Source: Micromonospora fulviviridis
GTDB lineage: Bacteria > Actinomycetota > Actinomycetes > Mycobacteriales > Micromonosporaceae
Assembly: GCF_014648395.1 (NCBI RefSeq)
Contig: NZ_BMRA01000001.1
Coordinates: forward strand, 686,521 to 750,520
Length of the DNA: 64,000 nt
Direction of reading: 5' to 3'
Shown: piece by piece, positions 1-10,743 of the stretch
How positions within the stretch are numbered: the first letter of the stretch is position 1
Layout of the letters: every line of letters starts with the position of its first letter
Notes under the pieces: model-generated
The model's database searches: none
The model's input: only the letters and a program-made list of their open reading frames with translations
Told to the model about the DNA's origin: nothing
Made by a program: the position numbers and the translations under genes

Positions 1-359
1 TCGGCCGAGTCGGCGGTGACCGCGGCGTGGGCCACGAAGGCCCCGCCCCGCTCCACCGTGCGCTCGCCGACCAGCAGCAGCGCCATGGCCGCCAGGATCA
101 GGATGGCGCCCTGGAGGAAGAGCGTCGGCCCGTCCACCGCGATGGCCTGGCCGGCGGTGATCAGCCGATCGTCGGCGTTCAGGATCACCATGACCAGCGC
201 GGCGGCCACCGCGAGCAGGGCGAGCCCGAGCTGCACCGCGTTGCGCAGGCGGCGCGGCACGAACGCCTCGACCAGGACGCCGACCAGGGCGGCGCCCAGC
301 ATGATCAGGATGGGAGCGAGCGCCGCGTAGTCGATCGACGGCAACTTCAGCTCGGTCAT
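1..359 (-). CDS. nuoN: NADH-quinone oxidoreductase subunit N, N-terminal part (cut by window edge)
   Basis: Membrane proton-pumping subunit of respiratory complex I, homologous to Mrp-type antiporter subunits. About 119 codons are visible. Translation begins MTELKLPSIDYAALAPILIM and runs into hydrophobic helices typical of the NuoN amino terminus; the rest lies beyond base 1. The ATG at 359-357 overlaps the nuoM stop as ATGA, which fixes the start and implies translational coupling. It is the last gene of the nuo operon. Identity rests on position after nuoM and on the hydrophobic N-terminus, since the diagnostic antiporter core is not in view. Confidence 0.9.
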   Translation of the reverse strand, partial: MTELKLPSIDYAALAPILIMLGAALVGVLVEAFVPRRLRNAVQLGLALLAVAAALVMVILNADDRLITAGQAIAVDGPTLFLQGAILILAAMALLLVGERTVERGGAFVAHAAVTADSA

Positions 360-1888
360 TTCGCGGCCTCCTGGACGCTACCGACCTCCGGGGCGGGATC
401 GGTCCGACCCACGTCCTGCATGGTCGCCTTCACGGCGGGGTTGATGACATCGGTGACCGGCTTGGGGTAGAAGCCGAGCAGCACGATCAGCGCGATCAGC
501 GGGGCGACCACGACCTTCTCGCGCAGGCTGAGGTCGCGGCGCATGCCGTCGACCTCGGTCAGGGCCGGGTTGAGGGTGCCCTGGGTGGTGCGCTGCACCA
601 TCCACAGCACGTACGCCGCGGCCAGGATGATGCCGAGCGTGGCGATCACCGCGACCGGCTTGTTCGTGGTGAACGTGCCGATCAGCACCAGGAACTCGGA
701 GACGAACGGCGCGGTGCCGGGCAGCGCCAGCGAGGCGAGACCGGCGAAGAAGAGCACCCCGGCGAGCAGCGGCACCAGCTTGCCCGCGCCGCCGAAGTCG
801 CTGATCAGCGCCGAGCCCCGGCGGGCGATCAGCATGCCCACCACGAGGAAGAGCAGGCCGGTGGCCAGCCCGTGGTTGAGCATGTAGAGCACGGCGCCCG
901 TGCCGGCCTGGGTGGTGAAGGCGAAGATGCCGACCCCGATGAACCCGAAGTGCGCGATCGAGGTGTACGACACCAGCCGCTTGAGGTCGTTCTGGCCGAC
1001 CGCCAGCAGCGCGGCGTAGATGATGCCGATCACGCCGAGCGCCAGCGCCCACGGGGCGAACCACCTCGACGCCTCGGGGAAGAGCGGCAGGCAGTACCGC
1101 AGGATCCCGAAGGTGCCGACCTTGTCCAGCACGCCGACCAGCAGCGCCGCCGCGCCGGCCGGGGCCGCGCCACCGGCGTCCGGCAGCCAGGTGTGGAACG
1201 GGAAGAACGGCGCCTTGATCGCGAACGCGAGGAAGAAGCCGAGGAAGAGCCAGCGGGCCGTGTCGGTGGCGAACTCGGCCTGGCTGAGCGCCTGCCAGTC
1301 GAAGGTCTTCCCGCCGACCACCCAGAGGCCGATGACCGCGGCCAGCATGAACAGGCCGCCGACCAGGGAGTAGAGGAAGAACTTGACCGCCGCGTACTGC
1401 CGCTGGTGGCCGCCGTAGCTGCCGATGAGGAAGTACATCGGCACCAGCATGACCTCGAAGAACACGTAGAACAGGAAGACGTCGGCGGCGGCGAAGACGC
1501 CGATCATCGTGCACTCGAGGACGAGCAGCAGCGCGAAGTAGACCGGCACCGAGCGCTTGGACGACTCGGCGTCGTGCCACGACGCCAGGATCACCAGCGG
1601 CACCAGGATCGCGATCAGCATCAGCATGACCAGCGCGATGCCGTCCACCTCGAAGGTGAAGTTGACGCCCCAGTTCGGGATCCACGCGTACGACTCGCGG
1701 AACTGGAACCGGTCACCGTCGGCCTGGAAGGCGATCCACATGACCACCGAGAGCACCAGCACCAGCAGCGACCAGCCGAACGCCACCAGCTTGGCCAGGT
1801 CCGGGTTGCGCCGCGGCAGCAGGGCCACGACCAGGGCGCCGACCAGCGGCGCCACGGTCAGCACCGAGAGGAACGGGAAGTTGGACAT
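356..1888 (-). CDS. nuoM: NADH-quinone oxidoreductase subunit M
   Basis: Proton-translocating membrane subunit of complex I. The 510-residue product has about 14 hydrophobic helices and the antiporter-family core: the conserved Glu sits in FYVFFEVMLVPMYFLIGSYG (around residue 144) and the pumping lysine region in AIKAPFFPFHTWLPDA. Length matches the family. The start ATG at 1888 leads MSNFPFLSVLTVAPLVGALV, a normal first helix. It lies 64 bases after nuoL, the widest gap within the operon, and overlaps nuoN by four bases. Confidence 0.97.
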   Translation of the reverse strand: MSNFPFLSVLTVAPLVGALVVALLPRRNPDLAKLVAFGWSLLVLVLSVVMWIAFQADGDRFQFRESYAWIPNWGVNFTFEVDGIALVMLMLIAILVPLVILASWHDAESSKRSVPVYFALLLVLECTMIGVFAAADVFLFYVFFEVMLVPMYFLIGSYGGHQRQYAAVKFFLYSLVGGLFMLAAVIGLWVVGGKTFDWQALSQAEFATDTARWLFLGFFLAFAIKAPFFPFHTWLPDAGGAAPAGAAALLVGVLDKVGTFGILRYCLPLFPEASRWFAPWALALGVIGIIYAALLAVGQNDLKRLVSYTSIAHFGFIGVGIFAFTTQAGTGAVLYMLNHGLATGLLFLVVGMLIARRGSALISDFGGAGKLVPLLAGVLFFAGLASLALPGTAPFVSEFLVLIGTFTTNKPVAVIATLGIILAAAYVLWMVQRTTQGTLNPALTEVDGMRRDLSLREKVVVAPLIALIVLLGFYPKPVTDVINPAVKATMQDVGRTDPAPEVGSVQEAAK

Positions 1889-1952
1889 TATTCGGCCTTA
1901 CCTCCGTCGTGACTGCGTGGCCCGCCGGCGGGGGCGGCCGCGTTGAGGTCGA

Positions 1953-3878
1953 TCACGCCAGCCACCCCGCCTGCACCGCCAGGAAGGCCGCCACCACGAG
2001 CAGCGCGCCGGTCAGGATCGAGGTCGCGTACGACCGCACGAAACCGGTCTGCAGCCGCCGGAGCCGGCCCGAGCCCCCGCCCACCGCGGCGGCGAGGCCG
2101 TTGACCAGCCCGTCGACGCCCCGGTTGTCGAGGAAGACCAGCGCCCGGGTGAGGAAGATGCCCGGCTTCTCGAAGACCGCCTCGTTGACGGCGTCCGTGT
2201 AGAGGTTCCGGCGGGCGGCGGTGACCAGCACGCCGGCCGGCTGCGGCTCGGTGGCCGTGCCGTTGCGGAACAGGAACCAGGCCAGCCCCGCGCCGAGCAC
2301 GGTCACCAGCAGCGAGAGCGTGGTGATCAGCCAGTGTGCGAGGACGGCCTCGTGGCCCTCCTCCTGGCCGCCCAGGCCGGCGGTCGCCTCCAGCCAGTCC
2401 GGCACCGACGTGGCGAGCAGGAAGCCCGCCCCGACCGAGCCGATCGCCAGCAGGATCAGCGGGATCGTCATCAGCTTCGGCGACTCGTGCGGGTGCTCGA
2501 TGTCCTCGGTCCACCGCTTCGGGCCGTGGAAGGTGAGCACGAAGAGCCGGGTCATGTAGAACGCGGTGAGCCCGGCGCCGAGCAGCGCGGCCATGCCGAA
2601 GAGCCAGGCCGTCCAGCCCTCCCGCTCGAACGCGGCCACGATGATCGGCTCCTTGGAGAAGAAGCCGGAGAACGGGAACATGCCGACGATCGCCAGCCAG
2701 CCCATCATGAAGGTCAGCCAGGTGACCTTCATGTACTTCGACAGGTTGCCGAAGCGGCGGATGTCGACCTGGTCGTTCATGCCGTGCATGACCGAGCCGG
2801 CGCCGAGGAACATGTTGGCCTTGAAGAAGCCGTGCGCCAGCAGGTGCACGATGGCCAGCGCGTACGCCGCGCCGCCCAGGCCGACGCCGAGGAACATGTA
2901 GCCGATCTGGCTCACCGTCGACCAGGCCAGCACCCGCTTGATGTCGTCCTTGGCCGCGCCGATGAGACAGCCCATCAGCAGGGTGATGGCGCCGACGCTG
3001 ACCACCACGAGCTGGAGCGTGTGGTTGGCCGAGAAGATCGGGTTGGAGCGGGCGATCAGGTAGACGCCCGCGGTGACCATGGTCGCCGCGTGGATGAGCG
3101 CGGAGACCGGGGTCGGGCCCTCCATGGCGTCCGGCAGCCACGCCTGGAGCGGGAACTGGCCGGACTTACCGGTGGCGCCGAGCAGCAGCAGCAGGCCGAG
3201 CACCAGCACGGTGGTGCCGCTCAGCGCGCCGACGCCGTTGAAGACCTCGTCGTACTGGGTGGTGCCGAGCATGGCGAACATGACGAAGATGCCGATGGCC
3301 AGGCCGGCGTCGCCGACCCGGTTCATCAGGAACGCCTTCTTGCCGGCGGTGGCCGCGCTCGGCCGGCCGTACCAGAAGGAGATCAGCAGGTACGACGCCA
3401 GACCGACGCCCTCCCAGCCGAAGTAGAGCATCACGTAGTTGTTGCCGAGCACCAGCAGCAGCATCGCGGCGACGAACAGGTTGAAGTACCCGAAGAACCG
3501 CCGCCGGCCCTCGTCGTGCGCCATGTACTCGACCGCGTAGAGGTGGATCAGGAAACCCACCCCGGTGATCAGCAGTACGAAGACGGCGGCCAGCGGGTCG
3601 AAGAGCAGACCGAAGTCCACCTTGAGGTCGCCGACCGTGATGAACTGCCAGAGGCTCTGCTCGACCTGCTTGTTCTCCAGGCCACGGAGCTGGAAGAAGT
3701 AGGTCAGGCCGAGCACGAAGGCGGCGCCGATGGCCGCCACGCCCAGCCAGTGGCCCCAGCGGTCCGCCCGCCTGCCGAGCAGCAGCAGGATCGCCGCGCT
3801 CACCAGCGGGATGGCCACCAGCAGCCAGACACTGCCCAGAAGCCCGCTGGCCTGGGCGAATTCCACAGTCTCTTCCAC
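1953..3878 (-). CDS. nuoL: NADH-quinone oxidoreductase subunit L
   Basis: The distal proton-pumping subunit of complex I, which carries the long lateral helix. The 641-residue product shows the antiporter core: the helix with LYFGWEGVGLASYLLISFWY (conserved Glu), then GKSGQFPLQAWLPDAMEGPT and SALIHAATMVTAGVYLIAR, and a hydrophobic C-terminus. Length is normal for the family. Start ATG at 3878 lies 10 bases downstream of the nuoK stop. Because the region is so GC-rich, long antisense reading frames lie opposite; they do not resemble proteins. Confidence 0.97.
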   Translation of the reverse strand: MEETVEFAQASGLLGSVWLLVAIPLVSAAILLLLGRRADRWGHWLGVAAIGAAFVLGLTYFFQLRGLENKQVEQSLWQFITVGDLKVDFGLLFDPLAAVFVLLITGVGFLIHLYAVEYMAHDEGRRRFFGYFNLFVAAMLLLVLGNNYVMLYFGWEGVGLASYLLISFWYGRPSAATAGKKAFLMNRVGDAGLAIGIFVMFAMLGTTQYDEVFNGVGALSGTTVLVLGLLLLLGATGKSGQFPLQAWLPDAMEGPTPVSALIHAATMVTAGVYLIARSNPIFSANHTLQLVVVSVGAITLLMGCLIGAAKDDIKRVLAWSTVSQIGYMFLGVGLGGAAYALAIVHLLAHGFFKANMFLGAGSVMHGMNDQVDIRRFGNLSKYMKVTWLTFMMGWLAIVGMFPFSGFFSKEPIIVAAFEREGWTAWLFGMAALLGAGLTAFYMTRLFVLTFHGPKRWTEDIEHPHESPKLMTIPLILLAIGSVGAGFLLATSVPDWLEATAGLGGQEEGHEAVLAHWLITTLSLLVTVLGAGLAWFLFRNGTATEPQPAGVLVTAARRNLYTDAVNEAVFEKPGIFLTRALVFLDNRGVDGLVNGLAAAVGGGSGRLRRLQTGFVRSYATSILTGALLVVAAFLAVQAGWLA

Positions 3879-3888
3879 CGCGAGCCCC

Positions 3889-4188
3889 TCAGTACTTCAG
3901 CAGGTTGGCGTCGTCGACGCTCGCCGAGCGCCGGGTCCGGAAGATCGACATGATGATGGCGAGCCCGACGACGACCTCGGCCGCGGCCACCACCATCACG
4001 AAGAACGCCATGATCTGGCCGTTCAGGTCGCCGTTGATGCGGCTGAACGTGACCAGCGTCAGGTTGGCCGCGTTGAGCATCAGCTCGACGCACATGAACA
4101 GCACGATCGCGTTGCGCCGGACCAGCACGCCGACGGCGCCGATGGTGAACAGCACCGCCGCGAGGATCAGGTAGTAGTCCGGGGTCAT
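3889..4188 (-). CDS. nuoK: NADH-quinone oxidoreductase subunit K
   Basis: Small three-helix membrane subunit of complex I, homologous to MrpC. The 99-residue product has the two conserved buried glutamates: one in [20 protein letters not shown] and one in [19 protein letters not shown]. Length is exactly typical. The start ATG at 4188 overlaps the nuoJ stop by four bases (ATGA), so translation is probably coupled. Confidence 0.97.
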   Translation of the reverse strand: MTPDYYLILAAVLFTIGAVGVLVRRNAIVLFMCVELMLNAANLTLVTFSRINGDLNGQIMAFFVMVVAAAEVVVGLAIIMSIFRTRRSASVDDANLLKY

Positions 4189-4955
4189 TTCTCCGTCCCC
4201 TTCAGCGTGTTCTCCTCGGCGGTCAGCTCGCGGACCGGCAGGATCTCCGGGATGCTGCGGTCGGTCAGCCGGCCGTCGGGCAGGCGGGCCGGGGTGGCCA
4301 CCGACGACGACGTGGCGAAGACGCCCGGTCCGGGCTTCGGGCCGGGGTAGTTGCCGGGGCGGAACCGGGCCTTCATGGTGGCGACCTGGTCCATCCGGTC
4401 CTCCTTGCGCCGCTCCACGTGCGCCAGCACCATCGCGCCCACCGCCGCCGTGATGAGCAGCGCGGAGGTCAGCTCGAAGGCGAAGACGTACTTGGTGAAG
4501 AGCAGCCGGGCGATGCCCTGCACGTTGCCCTCGGCGTTCGGCCGGTCCAGGCCGACGGCCTGTACGCCCTCCAGCGCCCGGTAGAGCCCGGAGCCGATCA
4601 GGCCGGCGAAGCCGAGCCCGAGCACCACCGCGGCGACCCGCTGGCCGCGCAGCGTCTCGATCAGCGAGTCGGAGGCGTCCCGGCCGACCAGCATCAGCAC
4701 GAACAGGAACAGCATCATGATCGCGCCGGTGTAGACGATGATCTGCACCATGCCGATGAACGGCCCGGCCTGGAGCACGTAGAACACACCCAGGCAGAGC
4801 ATGGTCAGCACCAGCCAGAGCGCCGAGTGCACCGCGTTGCGCGCCCAGACCATGCCGATGGCCCCGATGAGGGCGAGCGGGGCGAGGATCCAGAAGGTGA
4901 CCTCCTCACCTCCGGACACCTGGCCCGCCGCGGCGAGCACCGTCTGCGTGGTCAT
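4185..4955 (-). CDS. nuoJ: NADH-quinone oxidoreductase subunit J
   Basis: Membrane subunit of complex I with five helices; helix 3 carries the pi-bulge involved in the conformational link to the pumps. I place the start at the ATG at 4955 ([20 protein letters not shown]), which overlaps the nuoI stop as ATGA, giving 256 residues; a longer in-frame reading upstream is only the shadow of nuoI. The helix with [20 protein letters not shown] is the family signature. The C-terminal 80 or so residues are hydrophilic, a longer cytoplasmic tail than in E. coli NuoJ. Confidence 0.95.
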   Translation of the reverse strand: MTTQTVLAAAGQVSGGEEVTFWILAPLALIGAIGMVWARNAVHSALWLVLTMLCLGVFYVLQAGPFIGMVQIIVYTGAIMMLFLFVLMLVGRDASDSLIETLRGQRVAAVVLGLGFAGLIGSGLYRALEGVQAVGLDRPNAEGNVQGIARLLFTKYVFAFELTSALLITAAVGAMVLAHVERRKEDRMDQVATMKARFRPGNYPGPKPGPGVFATSSSVATPARLPDGRLTDRSIPEILPVRELTAEENTLKGTEK

Positions 4956-5593
4956 GCTCCTGCTCCCTTGCCCGCCTCGGCCCGCTGCGCGGCCTGCTCG
5001 GCGCCGGGGAAGGTCACGCCGGGGTGCTCCTCCACCTGGTACCGGCCCGGGCCCATGGGCGAGCGCTCGGCGCCGGCCGAGGTGCCCGGGTTGGTCAGCG
5101 CGCCGACGTAGTAGTCCTTCTCGCTGTCGCCCAGCCGCATCGGGTGCGGCGGCTGCTCCATGCCGGGCAGCAGCGGCGCGAGCAGCTGCTCCTTCGTGAA
5201 GATCAGGTCCTGCCGGTTGTCCCGGGCCAGCTCGTACTCGTTGCTCATGGTGAGCGACCGGGTCGGGCAGGCCTCGATGCAGAGCCCGCAGAAGATGCAC
5301 CGGGCGTAGTTGATCTGGTAGACGCTGGCGTACCGCTCACCCGGGGAGAAGCGCTGATCCTCGGTGTTGTCGCCACCCTCCACGTAGATCGCGTCCGCCG
5401 GGCAGGCCCACGCGCACAGCTCGCAGCCGATGCACTTCTCCAGCCCGTCCGGGTGCCGGTTGAGGATGTGCCGCCCGTGGTAGCGCGGCGCCGAGACCGG
5501 CGGCTTGAACGGGTAGTCGGTGGTGACGACCTTCTTGAACATGTGCGAGAAGGTGACCCCGAAGCCCTTGAACGTTCCGGTGATCGCGCCCAC
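4952..5593 (-). CDS. nuoI: NADH-quinone oxidoreductase subunit I
   Basis: Peripheral-arm subunit holding the two [4Fe-4S] clusters N6a and N6b that pass electrons toward N2 and the quinone. Both ferredoxin motifs are intact: [16 protein letters not shown] and [16 protein letters not shown]. The 213-residue product starts [20 protein letters not shown] with the amphipathic membrane-contact helices. Beyond the clusters there is a hydrophilic C-terminal stretch rich in Ala, Glu and Gly. It begins two bases after the nuoH stop region and overlaps nuoJ by four bases. Confidence 0.97.
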   Translation of the reverse strand: MGAITGTFKGFGVTFSHMFKKVVTTDYPFKPPVSAPRYHGRHILNRHPDGLEKCIGCELCAWACPADAIYVEGGDNTEDQRFSPGERYASVYQINYARCIFCGLCIEACPTRSLTMSNEYELARDNRQDLIFTKEQLLAPLLPGMEQPPHPMRLGDSEKDYYVGALTNPGTSAGAERSPMGPGRYQVEEHPGVTFPGAEQAAQRAEAGKGAGA

Positions 5594-5594
5594 G

Positions 5595-6950
5595 TCACAC
5601 CTCCCTGGAGTCCGAGCCGGCGACCACGTTGGCCGGCTCCCGCTCGGCGACCACGCGCTTGGTACGCGGGCTCGGCGGAACCTGAAGATCCATCGGCGGC
5701 AGCGGGAAGCTGCCGTGTGGACGGCTGTTCACCTGCTCCTGGAGCGGCGGCTTCGGCGCCTTCTTCCGGCTCGGCCAGAAGAGCGTGGCCAGCAGCAGCA
5801 CGCCCGCGCCGATGCCGGTGGCGAGCAGCCGGTCCCGCGTCTGCCAGTCCTCGATCGAGCGGAGCCCGCTCAGCACCAGGATCCAGACCAGGTTGATCGG
5901 CAGCAGGACCTTCCAGCCGAAGCGCATGAACTGGTCGTAGCGGAGCCGGGGCAGGGTGCCCCGCAGCCAGACGAAGACGAAGACCAGGACGATGACCTTG
6001 CCGAAGAACCAGAGCATCGGCCACCAACCCGAGTTGGCGCCCGACCAGAGGGTGATCGGCCAGGGGGCCCGCCAGCCGCCGAGGAAGAGCGTGGTGGTGA
6101 CCGCCGACATGGTCACCATCGAGACGTACTCGGAGAGCATGAAGAGCGCGAACTTGAGCGAGCTGTACTCGGTCATGAAGCCCGCGACCAGCTCCGACTC
6201 CGCCTCGGGCAGGTCGAACGGCGCCCGGTTGGTCTCACCGACCATGGCGATGAAGAAGATGACGAAGCTGGGCAGCAGCAGGATCGCGTACCAGCCGGGG
6301 GCCGGGATCTGCTGGCCGGCGATGGTGAGCTGGGTGGCGTCGCCCTGTGCGGCGACGATCCCGCTGGTCGACATCGTGCCGGCGGTCATGAACACCGCCA
6401 CGATGCTCAGCCCCATGGCGACCTCGTACGAGATCATCTGGGCGCTGGACCGGAGACCGCCGAGCAGCGGGTACGTCGAGCCGGAGGCCCAGCCGCCGAG
6501 CACGATGCCGTAGATGCCCATCGAGGAGCAGGCGAGGATCACCAGCACCGCCACCGACACGTCGGTGACCTGCAGCGGCGTCCAGTGGCCGAAGATGCTC
6601 ACCTTCGGGCCGAACGGCACCACCGACAGCGCGGTGACCGCGGAGATCACCGAGATGGTCGGCGCGAAGAAGAAGACCACCTTGTCGGCGGCGCGCGGGA
6701 GGATGTCCTCCTTGAACGCCATCTTCAGGCCGTCCGCGAGGGTCTGCAGCAGGCCGAACGGGCCGACCTGGTTGGGGCCGGGCCGGACCGCCATGCGGCC
6801 GACCACCCGGCGCTCGAACCACACGCCGAGCAGCGTGGCCAGCAGGCCGAAGGCGAACGCGAAGACGATCTTCCCGAGGACCAGCCACCACGGGTCCTTG
6901 CCGAAGTCGGCCAGCGTCGGGTCCTGCGCCGCGAGGATGACGGTGTTCAC
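5595..6950 (-). CDS. nuoH: NADH-quinone oxidoreductase subunit H
   Basis: Membrane subunit that forms much of the quinone chamber and connects the peripheral arm to the pumps. The 451-residue product has about eight helices and the conserved [20 protein letters not shown] and [20 protein letters not shown] motifs. It is longer than the roughly 325-residue E. coli protein because of an extra C-terminal helix and a proline-rich cytoplasmic tail of about 60 residues, as I recall for other actinobacteria. Start ATG at 6950 overlaps the nuoG stop. Confidence 0.96.
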   Translation of the reverse strand: MNTVILAAQDPTLADFGKDPWWLVLGKIVFAFAFGLLATLLGVWFERRVVGRMAVRPGPNQVGPFGLLQTLADGLKMAFKEDILPRAADKVVFFFAPTISVISAVTALSVVPFGPKVSIFGHWTPLQVTDVSVAVLVILACSSMGIYGIVLGGWASGSTYPLLGGLRSSAQMISYEVAMGLSIVAVFMTAGTMSTSGIVAAQGDATQLTIAGQQIPAPGWYAILLLPSFVIFFIAMVGETNRAPFDLPEAESELVAGFMTEYSSLKFALFMLSEYVSMVTMSAVTTTLFLGGWRAPWPITLWSGANSGWWPMLWFFGKVIVLVFVFVWLRGTLPRLRYDQFMRFGWKVLLPINLVWILVLSGLRSIEDWQTRDRLLATGIGAGVLLLATLFWPSRKKAPKPPLQEQVNSRPHGSFPLPPMDLQVPPSPRTKRVVAEREPANVVAGSDSREV

Positions 6951-9427
6951 TGGGCACTCCCGGTGTTGAGGAGCGGACCCGGACGGGCGGCCGCGTCCGC
7001 GGCGACCGCCGCGGCCGAGACCTTCACGACCTCGCCGGACGTCGCGCCGAGGCTGCGCCGGACGGTCGAGCCGGGTGAGTTGGTCGGCAGCCAGACGACG
7101 CCGTCCGGCATCTCGGTGATCGCCGCCGGCAGGGTGACCGCGCCGCGGTCGGTGCCGACGGTCACCGGGTCGCCGTCCGCGACACCGAGCGCCTCGGCGG
7201 TGCCCTTGCCCAGCCGGACCACCGGCGGGCGGGCGGTGCCGGCGAGGTGCTCGTCGCCGTCGGTGAGGCTGCCCAGGTCGAGCAGCTGGTGCCAGGTGGC
7301 CAGCACGGCCTCGCCGGCGCCGGGCTGCGGCACGGTGGCCGGCTCGACGGACGGGGCGGACGGCCGCTCCACGCGGGTCGGCGGCAGCGCGCCCAGCTCA
7401 CGGCGGACGCTCTGCACGTCGCCGGTGCCGAGCCGCACGTCGAGCTGCGCGGCGATCGCGTCGAGCACCCGGCCGTCGGTCATCGCCGCGGTGTCGAGCA
7501 CCTTCTCGAAGGTGCGCAGCCGGCCCTCCCAGTCCAGGAAGCTGCCGGCCTTCTCGACCACCGGGGCGACCGGCAGGACCACGTCGGCCCGGCGGGCCAC
7601 CGCGCTCATCCGCAGCTCCAGGCTGACCAGGAACGGCACCGCGTCGAGGGCCTGCTCGGCCAGGCGCGGGTCGGACAGGTCGGCCGGGTCGACGCCGGCC
7701 ACCACGAGGGCGCCGATCTGACCGTTGGCCGTGGCCGTGAGGATGCCGTCGGTGTCCCGGCCGGCCTGGCTCGGGATCACCCCGGCCGGGATGTCCCACG
7801 CCTCGCCCAGCTCGGCGCGGGCGGCCGGCTCGGTGACCACGCGGCCACCGGGGAGCAGGTTGGGCAGGCAGCCCGCGTCGACCGCGCCGCGGTCACCCGC
7901 GCGCCGCGGCACCCAGGCCAGCTTGGCACCGGTACGCCGGGCCACGTCCGCCGCGGCGGAGAGGCCGCCGGGCACAGCGCCCAGCCGCTCTCCGACGATC
8001 AGGATGGCGCCCGGCTGGCTCAGCGCCTCGGCCACCGTGGCGTGCTCGGCCAGCACGCTGGCCTCCTCGCCTGGCACCACCCGGGCCAGCTTGGCCCCGA
8101 GCTTCTCCAGGCCGCGGGTCGCGAACGGCGCGAGCGCGTACACGGTGAGCTTCTTCTTCAGGTACGCCTTGCGCAGCCGCAGGAAGAGGATGGGGCACTC
8201 CTCCTCCGGCTCCAGGCCGACCAGCACCACGGCGGGCGCGTTCTCCACGTCCGCGTAGGTCACGTCGGTGACCCCGGCGACGCTGCTGGCCAGGAAGTCG
8301 GCCTCCTCGCGGGAGACCGGGCGGGCCCGGAAGTCGATGTCGTTGGTGTGCAGCGCCACCCGCGCGAACTTCGCGTACGCGTAGGCGTCCTCGACGGTGA
8401 GCCGGCCACCGGTCAGCACCGCCGTGCCCTGCTCGCCGTCGCGGGCCGCGCGCAGCCCCTCGGCGGCCCGGGTCAGCGCCTCGCTCCAGGACGCCTCGCG
8501 CAGCTCACCGGTCTTCCCGTCCCGCACCAGCGGGGTGGTGAGCCGGTCGAACGCGCGGGTGTACTGGAAGCCCCAGCGACCCTTGTCGCAGTTCCACTCC
8601 TCGTTCACCGCCGGGTCGTCACCGGCCAGCCGGCGCAGCACCTTGCCGCGCCGCCAGTCGGTGCGCTGGGCGCAGCCGGCCGCGCAGTGCTCGCAGGCGC
8701 TGGGGGTGGAGACCAGGTCGAACGGGCGGGCCCGGAACCGGTACTGCGCGCCGGTCAGCGCGCCCACCGGGCAGATCTGCACGGTGTTTCCGGAGAAGTA
8801 GGAGTTGAACGGGACGTCGCCCGTGTCGCCCTCCTCGCCGTACGCGTCGTCCCGGTAGATGTTGATCTCCTCGGCGGACGACCGGCCCATCAGGTCGATG
8901 AACTTGTCGCCGGCGATCTCCTCGGAGAACCGGGTGCAGCGCTGGCAGAGCACGCAGCGCTCGCGGTCGAGCAGCACCTGGGTGCTGATCGGCAGCGGCT
9001 TCGGGTACTCCCGCTTGTGCTCGTGGAACCGGGAGTCGGTGCGGCCCGTGGACATCGCCTGGTTCTGCAGCGGGCACTCGCCGCCCTTGTCGCACATGGG
9101 GCAGTCCAGGGGGTGGTTGAGGAGCAGCAGCTCCATCACCCCCTCCTGGGCCTTCTTGGCGACCGGGGAGGTGAGCTGGGTCCGCACCACCATGCCGTCG
9201 GCCACGGTCTGGGTGCAGGAGGCGACCGGCTTGCGCTGGCCCTCCACCTCCACCAGGCACTGCCGGCAGGCGCCGGCCGGGGCCAGCAGCGGGTGGTCGC
9301 AGAACCGCGGGATCTCGGTGCCCATCTGCTCGGCGACCCGGATCAGCAGCGCCCCCTTGGGGGCGGTGACCTGGACGCCGTCGATGGTCAGGGTGACGGT
9401 CTCGGTCTGCTTGGCTACGTCGGTCAT
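6947..9427 (-). CDS. nuoG: NADH-quinone oxidoreductase subunit G
   Basis: Large iron-sulfur subunit of the complex I peripheral arm. In order, the 826-residue product shows the N1b [2Fe-2S] cysteines ([15 protein letters not shown], then a later Cys), the His-coordinated N5 motif ([17 protein letters not shown]), the N4 motif (CVLCQRC with a distal CP), and then CEHCAAGC with a fourth Cys about 27 residues on, the extra N7 cluster. A molybdopterin-oxidoreductase-like domain without obvious cofactor role follows. N7 is known from E. coli and Thermus but is absent from mitochondria. Overlaps nuoF by one base (TGATG). Confidence 0.96.
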   Translation of the reverse strand: MTDVAKQTETVTLTIDGVQVTAPKGALLIRVAEQMGTEIPRFCDHPLLAPAGACRQCLVEVEGQRKPVASCTQTVADGMVVRTQLTSPVAKKAQEGVMELLLLNHPLDCPMCDKGGECPLQNQAMSTGRTDSRFHEHKREYPKPLPISTQVLLDRERCVLCQRCTRFSEEIAGDKFIDLMGRSSAEEINIYRDDAYGEEGDTGDVPFNSYFSGNTVQICPVGALTGAQYRFRARPFDLVSTPSACEHCAAGCAQRTDWRRGKVLRRLAGDDPAVNEEWNCDKGRWGFQYTRAFDRLTTPLVRDGKTGELREASWSEALTRAAEGLRAARDGEQGTAVLTGGRLTVEDAYAYAKFARVALHTNDIDFRARPVSREEADFLASSVAGVTDVTYADVENAPAVVLVGLEPEEECPILFLRLRKAYLKKKLTVYALAPFATRGLEKLGAKLARVVPGEEASVLAEHATVAEALSQPGAILIVGERLGAVPGGLSAAADVARRTGAKLAWVPRRAGDRGAVDAGCLPNLLPGGRVVTEPAARAELGEAWDIPAGVIPSQAGRDTDGILTATANGQIGALVVAGVDPADLSDPRLAEQALDAVPFLVSLELRMSAVARRADVVLPVAPVVEKAGSFLDWEGRLRTFEKVLDTAAMTDGRVLDAIAAQLDVRLGTGDVQSVRRELGALPPTRVERPSAPSVEPATVPQPGAGEAVLATWHQLLDLGSLTDGDEHLAGTARPPVVRLGKGTAEALGVADGDPVTVGTDRGAVTLPAAITEMPDGVVWLPTNSPGSTVRRSLGATSGEVVKVSAAAVAADAAARPGPLLNTGSAQ

Positions 9428-10743
9428 CAGTGGGCTCCCACCAGCTGCTTCTCGGAGAGCTTCGGCGCGGTACGTCCCTCGATGTAGTCGAGGTAGTCCT
9501 GCTTGAAGTACTTCAGCGACGAGGTCACCGAGCTGGTCGCACCGTCACCCAGACCGCAGAACGAGCGGCCGAGGATGTTGTCGCAGGTGTCGAGCAGGGT
9601 GTCCAGGTCCTCGTGGGTGCCCTGGCCGGCGAGGATCCGCCGGTAGACCCGGACCATCCAGTAGTTGCCCTCGCGGCACGGGGTGCACTTGCCGCACGAC
9701 TCGTGGTGGTAGAACTCCAGCCACCGGTAGGTCGCGTACACCGGGCAGTCCTGGTCGGAGAAGATCTGCGTGGCCGTGGTGCCCAGGATCGAGCCGGCCG
9801 CCGCCACCCCCTCGAAGTCCAGCGGCACGTCCAGGTGCTCGGCGGTGAGCAGCGGCGTCGACGAGCCGCCCGGGGTCCAGAACCTCAGGTTGTGCCCGGG
9901 CTGCATGCCGCCGGCCAGCTCGATCAGCTCGCGCAGGGTGATCCCCATCGAGCACTCGAACTGGCCGGGGTTGGCGATCCGGCCGGAGAGCGAGTAGATC
10001 ATCGGACCGGAGGACTTCTCCGTCCCCATGGTCTTCCACCAGTCGGCGCCGCCCAGCACGATGTACGGCACGCTGGCGATGGTGCCGACGTTGTTCACCA
10101 CGGTCGGGCTCGCGTACAGGCCGTGGGTCGCCGGGAACGGCGGGCGCAGCCGGGGCTGGCCCCGGAAGCCCTCCAGCGAGTCCAGCAGCGCGGTCTCCTC
10201 ACCGCAGATGTACGCCCCGGCGCCGGAGTGCACCACCAGGTCCAGGTCGAAGCCGGTGCCCTGGATGTTCCGGCCGAGGTAGCCCTTGGCGTACGCCTCC
10301 CGCACGGCGTTGCGCAGCCGGCGGGCGGCGTGCACGGCCTCGCCGCGGATGTAGATGTACGCCCGGTTGGCGCGGATCGCGTACGAGGCGATGATGACGC
10401 CCTCGACCAGCGAGTGCGGGTCGTGGGTCATGAGCGGCAGGTCCTTGCAGGTGCCCGGCTCGCCCTCGTCGGCGTTCACCACGAGGTAGTGCGGCTTGCC
10501 GTCGCCCTGCGGGATGAACCCCCACTTGAGACCGGTCGGGAAGCCCGCGCCGCCGCGGCCGCGCAGCCCGGAGTCCTTGATCAGCTGGATCAGGTCGTCC
10601 GGGTGCGCCTTGAGCGCCTTGCGCAGGGCGGCGTAGCCGTCCAGCTTCTCGTAGGTGCCGATCCGCCAGGCGTCCGGCGACAGCCAGCGCTTGGTGAGCA
10701 CCGGCGTGAGCTTGGCCAGCGTCTCCGGCCGAGGAGCGGTCAC
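9427..10743 (-). CDS. nuoF: NADH-quinone oxidoreductase subunit F
   Basis: NADH-oxidising subunit that binds NADH, FMN and the N3 [4Fe-4S] cluster. The 438-residue product contains the glycine-rich nucleotide site [15 protein letters not shown], the FMN-site region [16 protein letters not shown], the N3 cysteines [12 protein letters not shown] and the distal FCGLGDGAT. Length is typical. The start ATG at 10743 overlaps the nuoE stop by four bases. Confidence 0.97.
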   Translation of the reverse strand: MTAPRPETLAKLTPVLTKRWLSPDAWRIGTYEKLDGYAALRKALKAHPDDLIQLIKDSGLRGRGGAGFPTGLKWGFIPQGDGKPHYLVVNADEGEPGTCKDLPLMTHDPHSLVEGVIIASYAIRANRAYIYIRGEAVHAARRLRNAVREAYAKGYLGRNIQGTGFDLDLVVHSGAGAYICGEETALLDSLEGFRGQPRLRPPFPATHGLYASPTVVNNVGTIASVPYIVLGGADWWKTMGTEKSSGPMIYSLSGRIANPGQFECSMGITLRELIELAGGMQPGHNLRFWTPGGSSTPLLTAEHLDVPLDFEGVAAAGSILGTTATQIFSDQDCPVYATYRWLEFYHHESCGKCTPCREGNYWMVRVYRRILAGQGTHEDLDTLLDTCDNILGRSFCGLGDGATSSVTSSLKYFKQDYLDYIEGRTAPKLSEKQLVGAH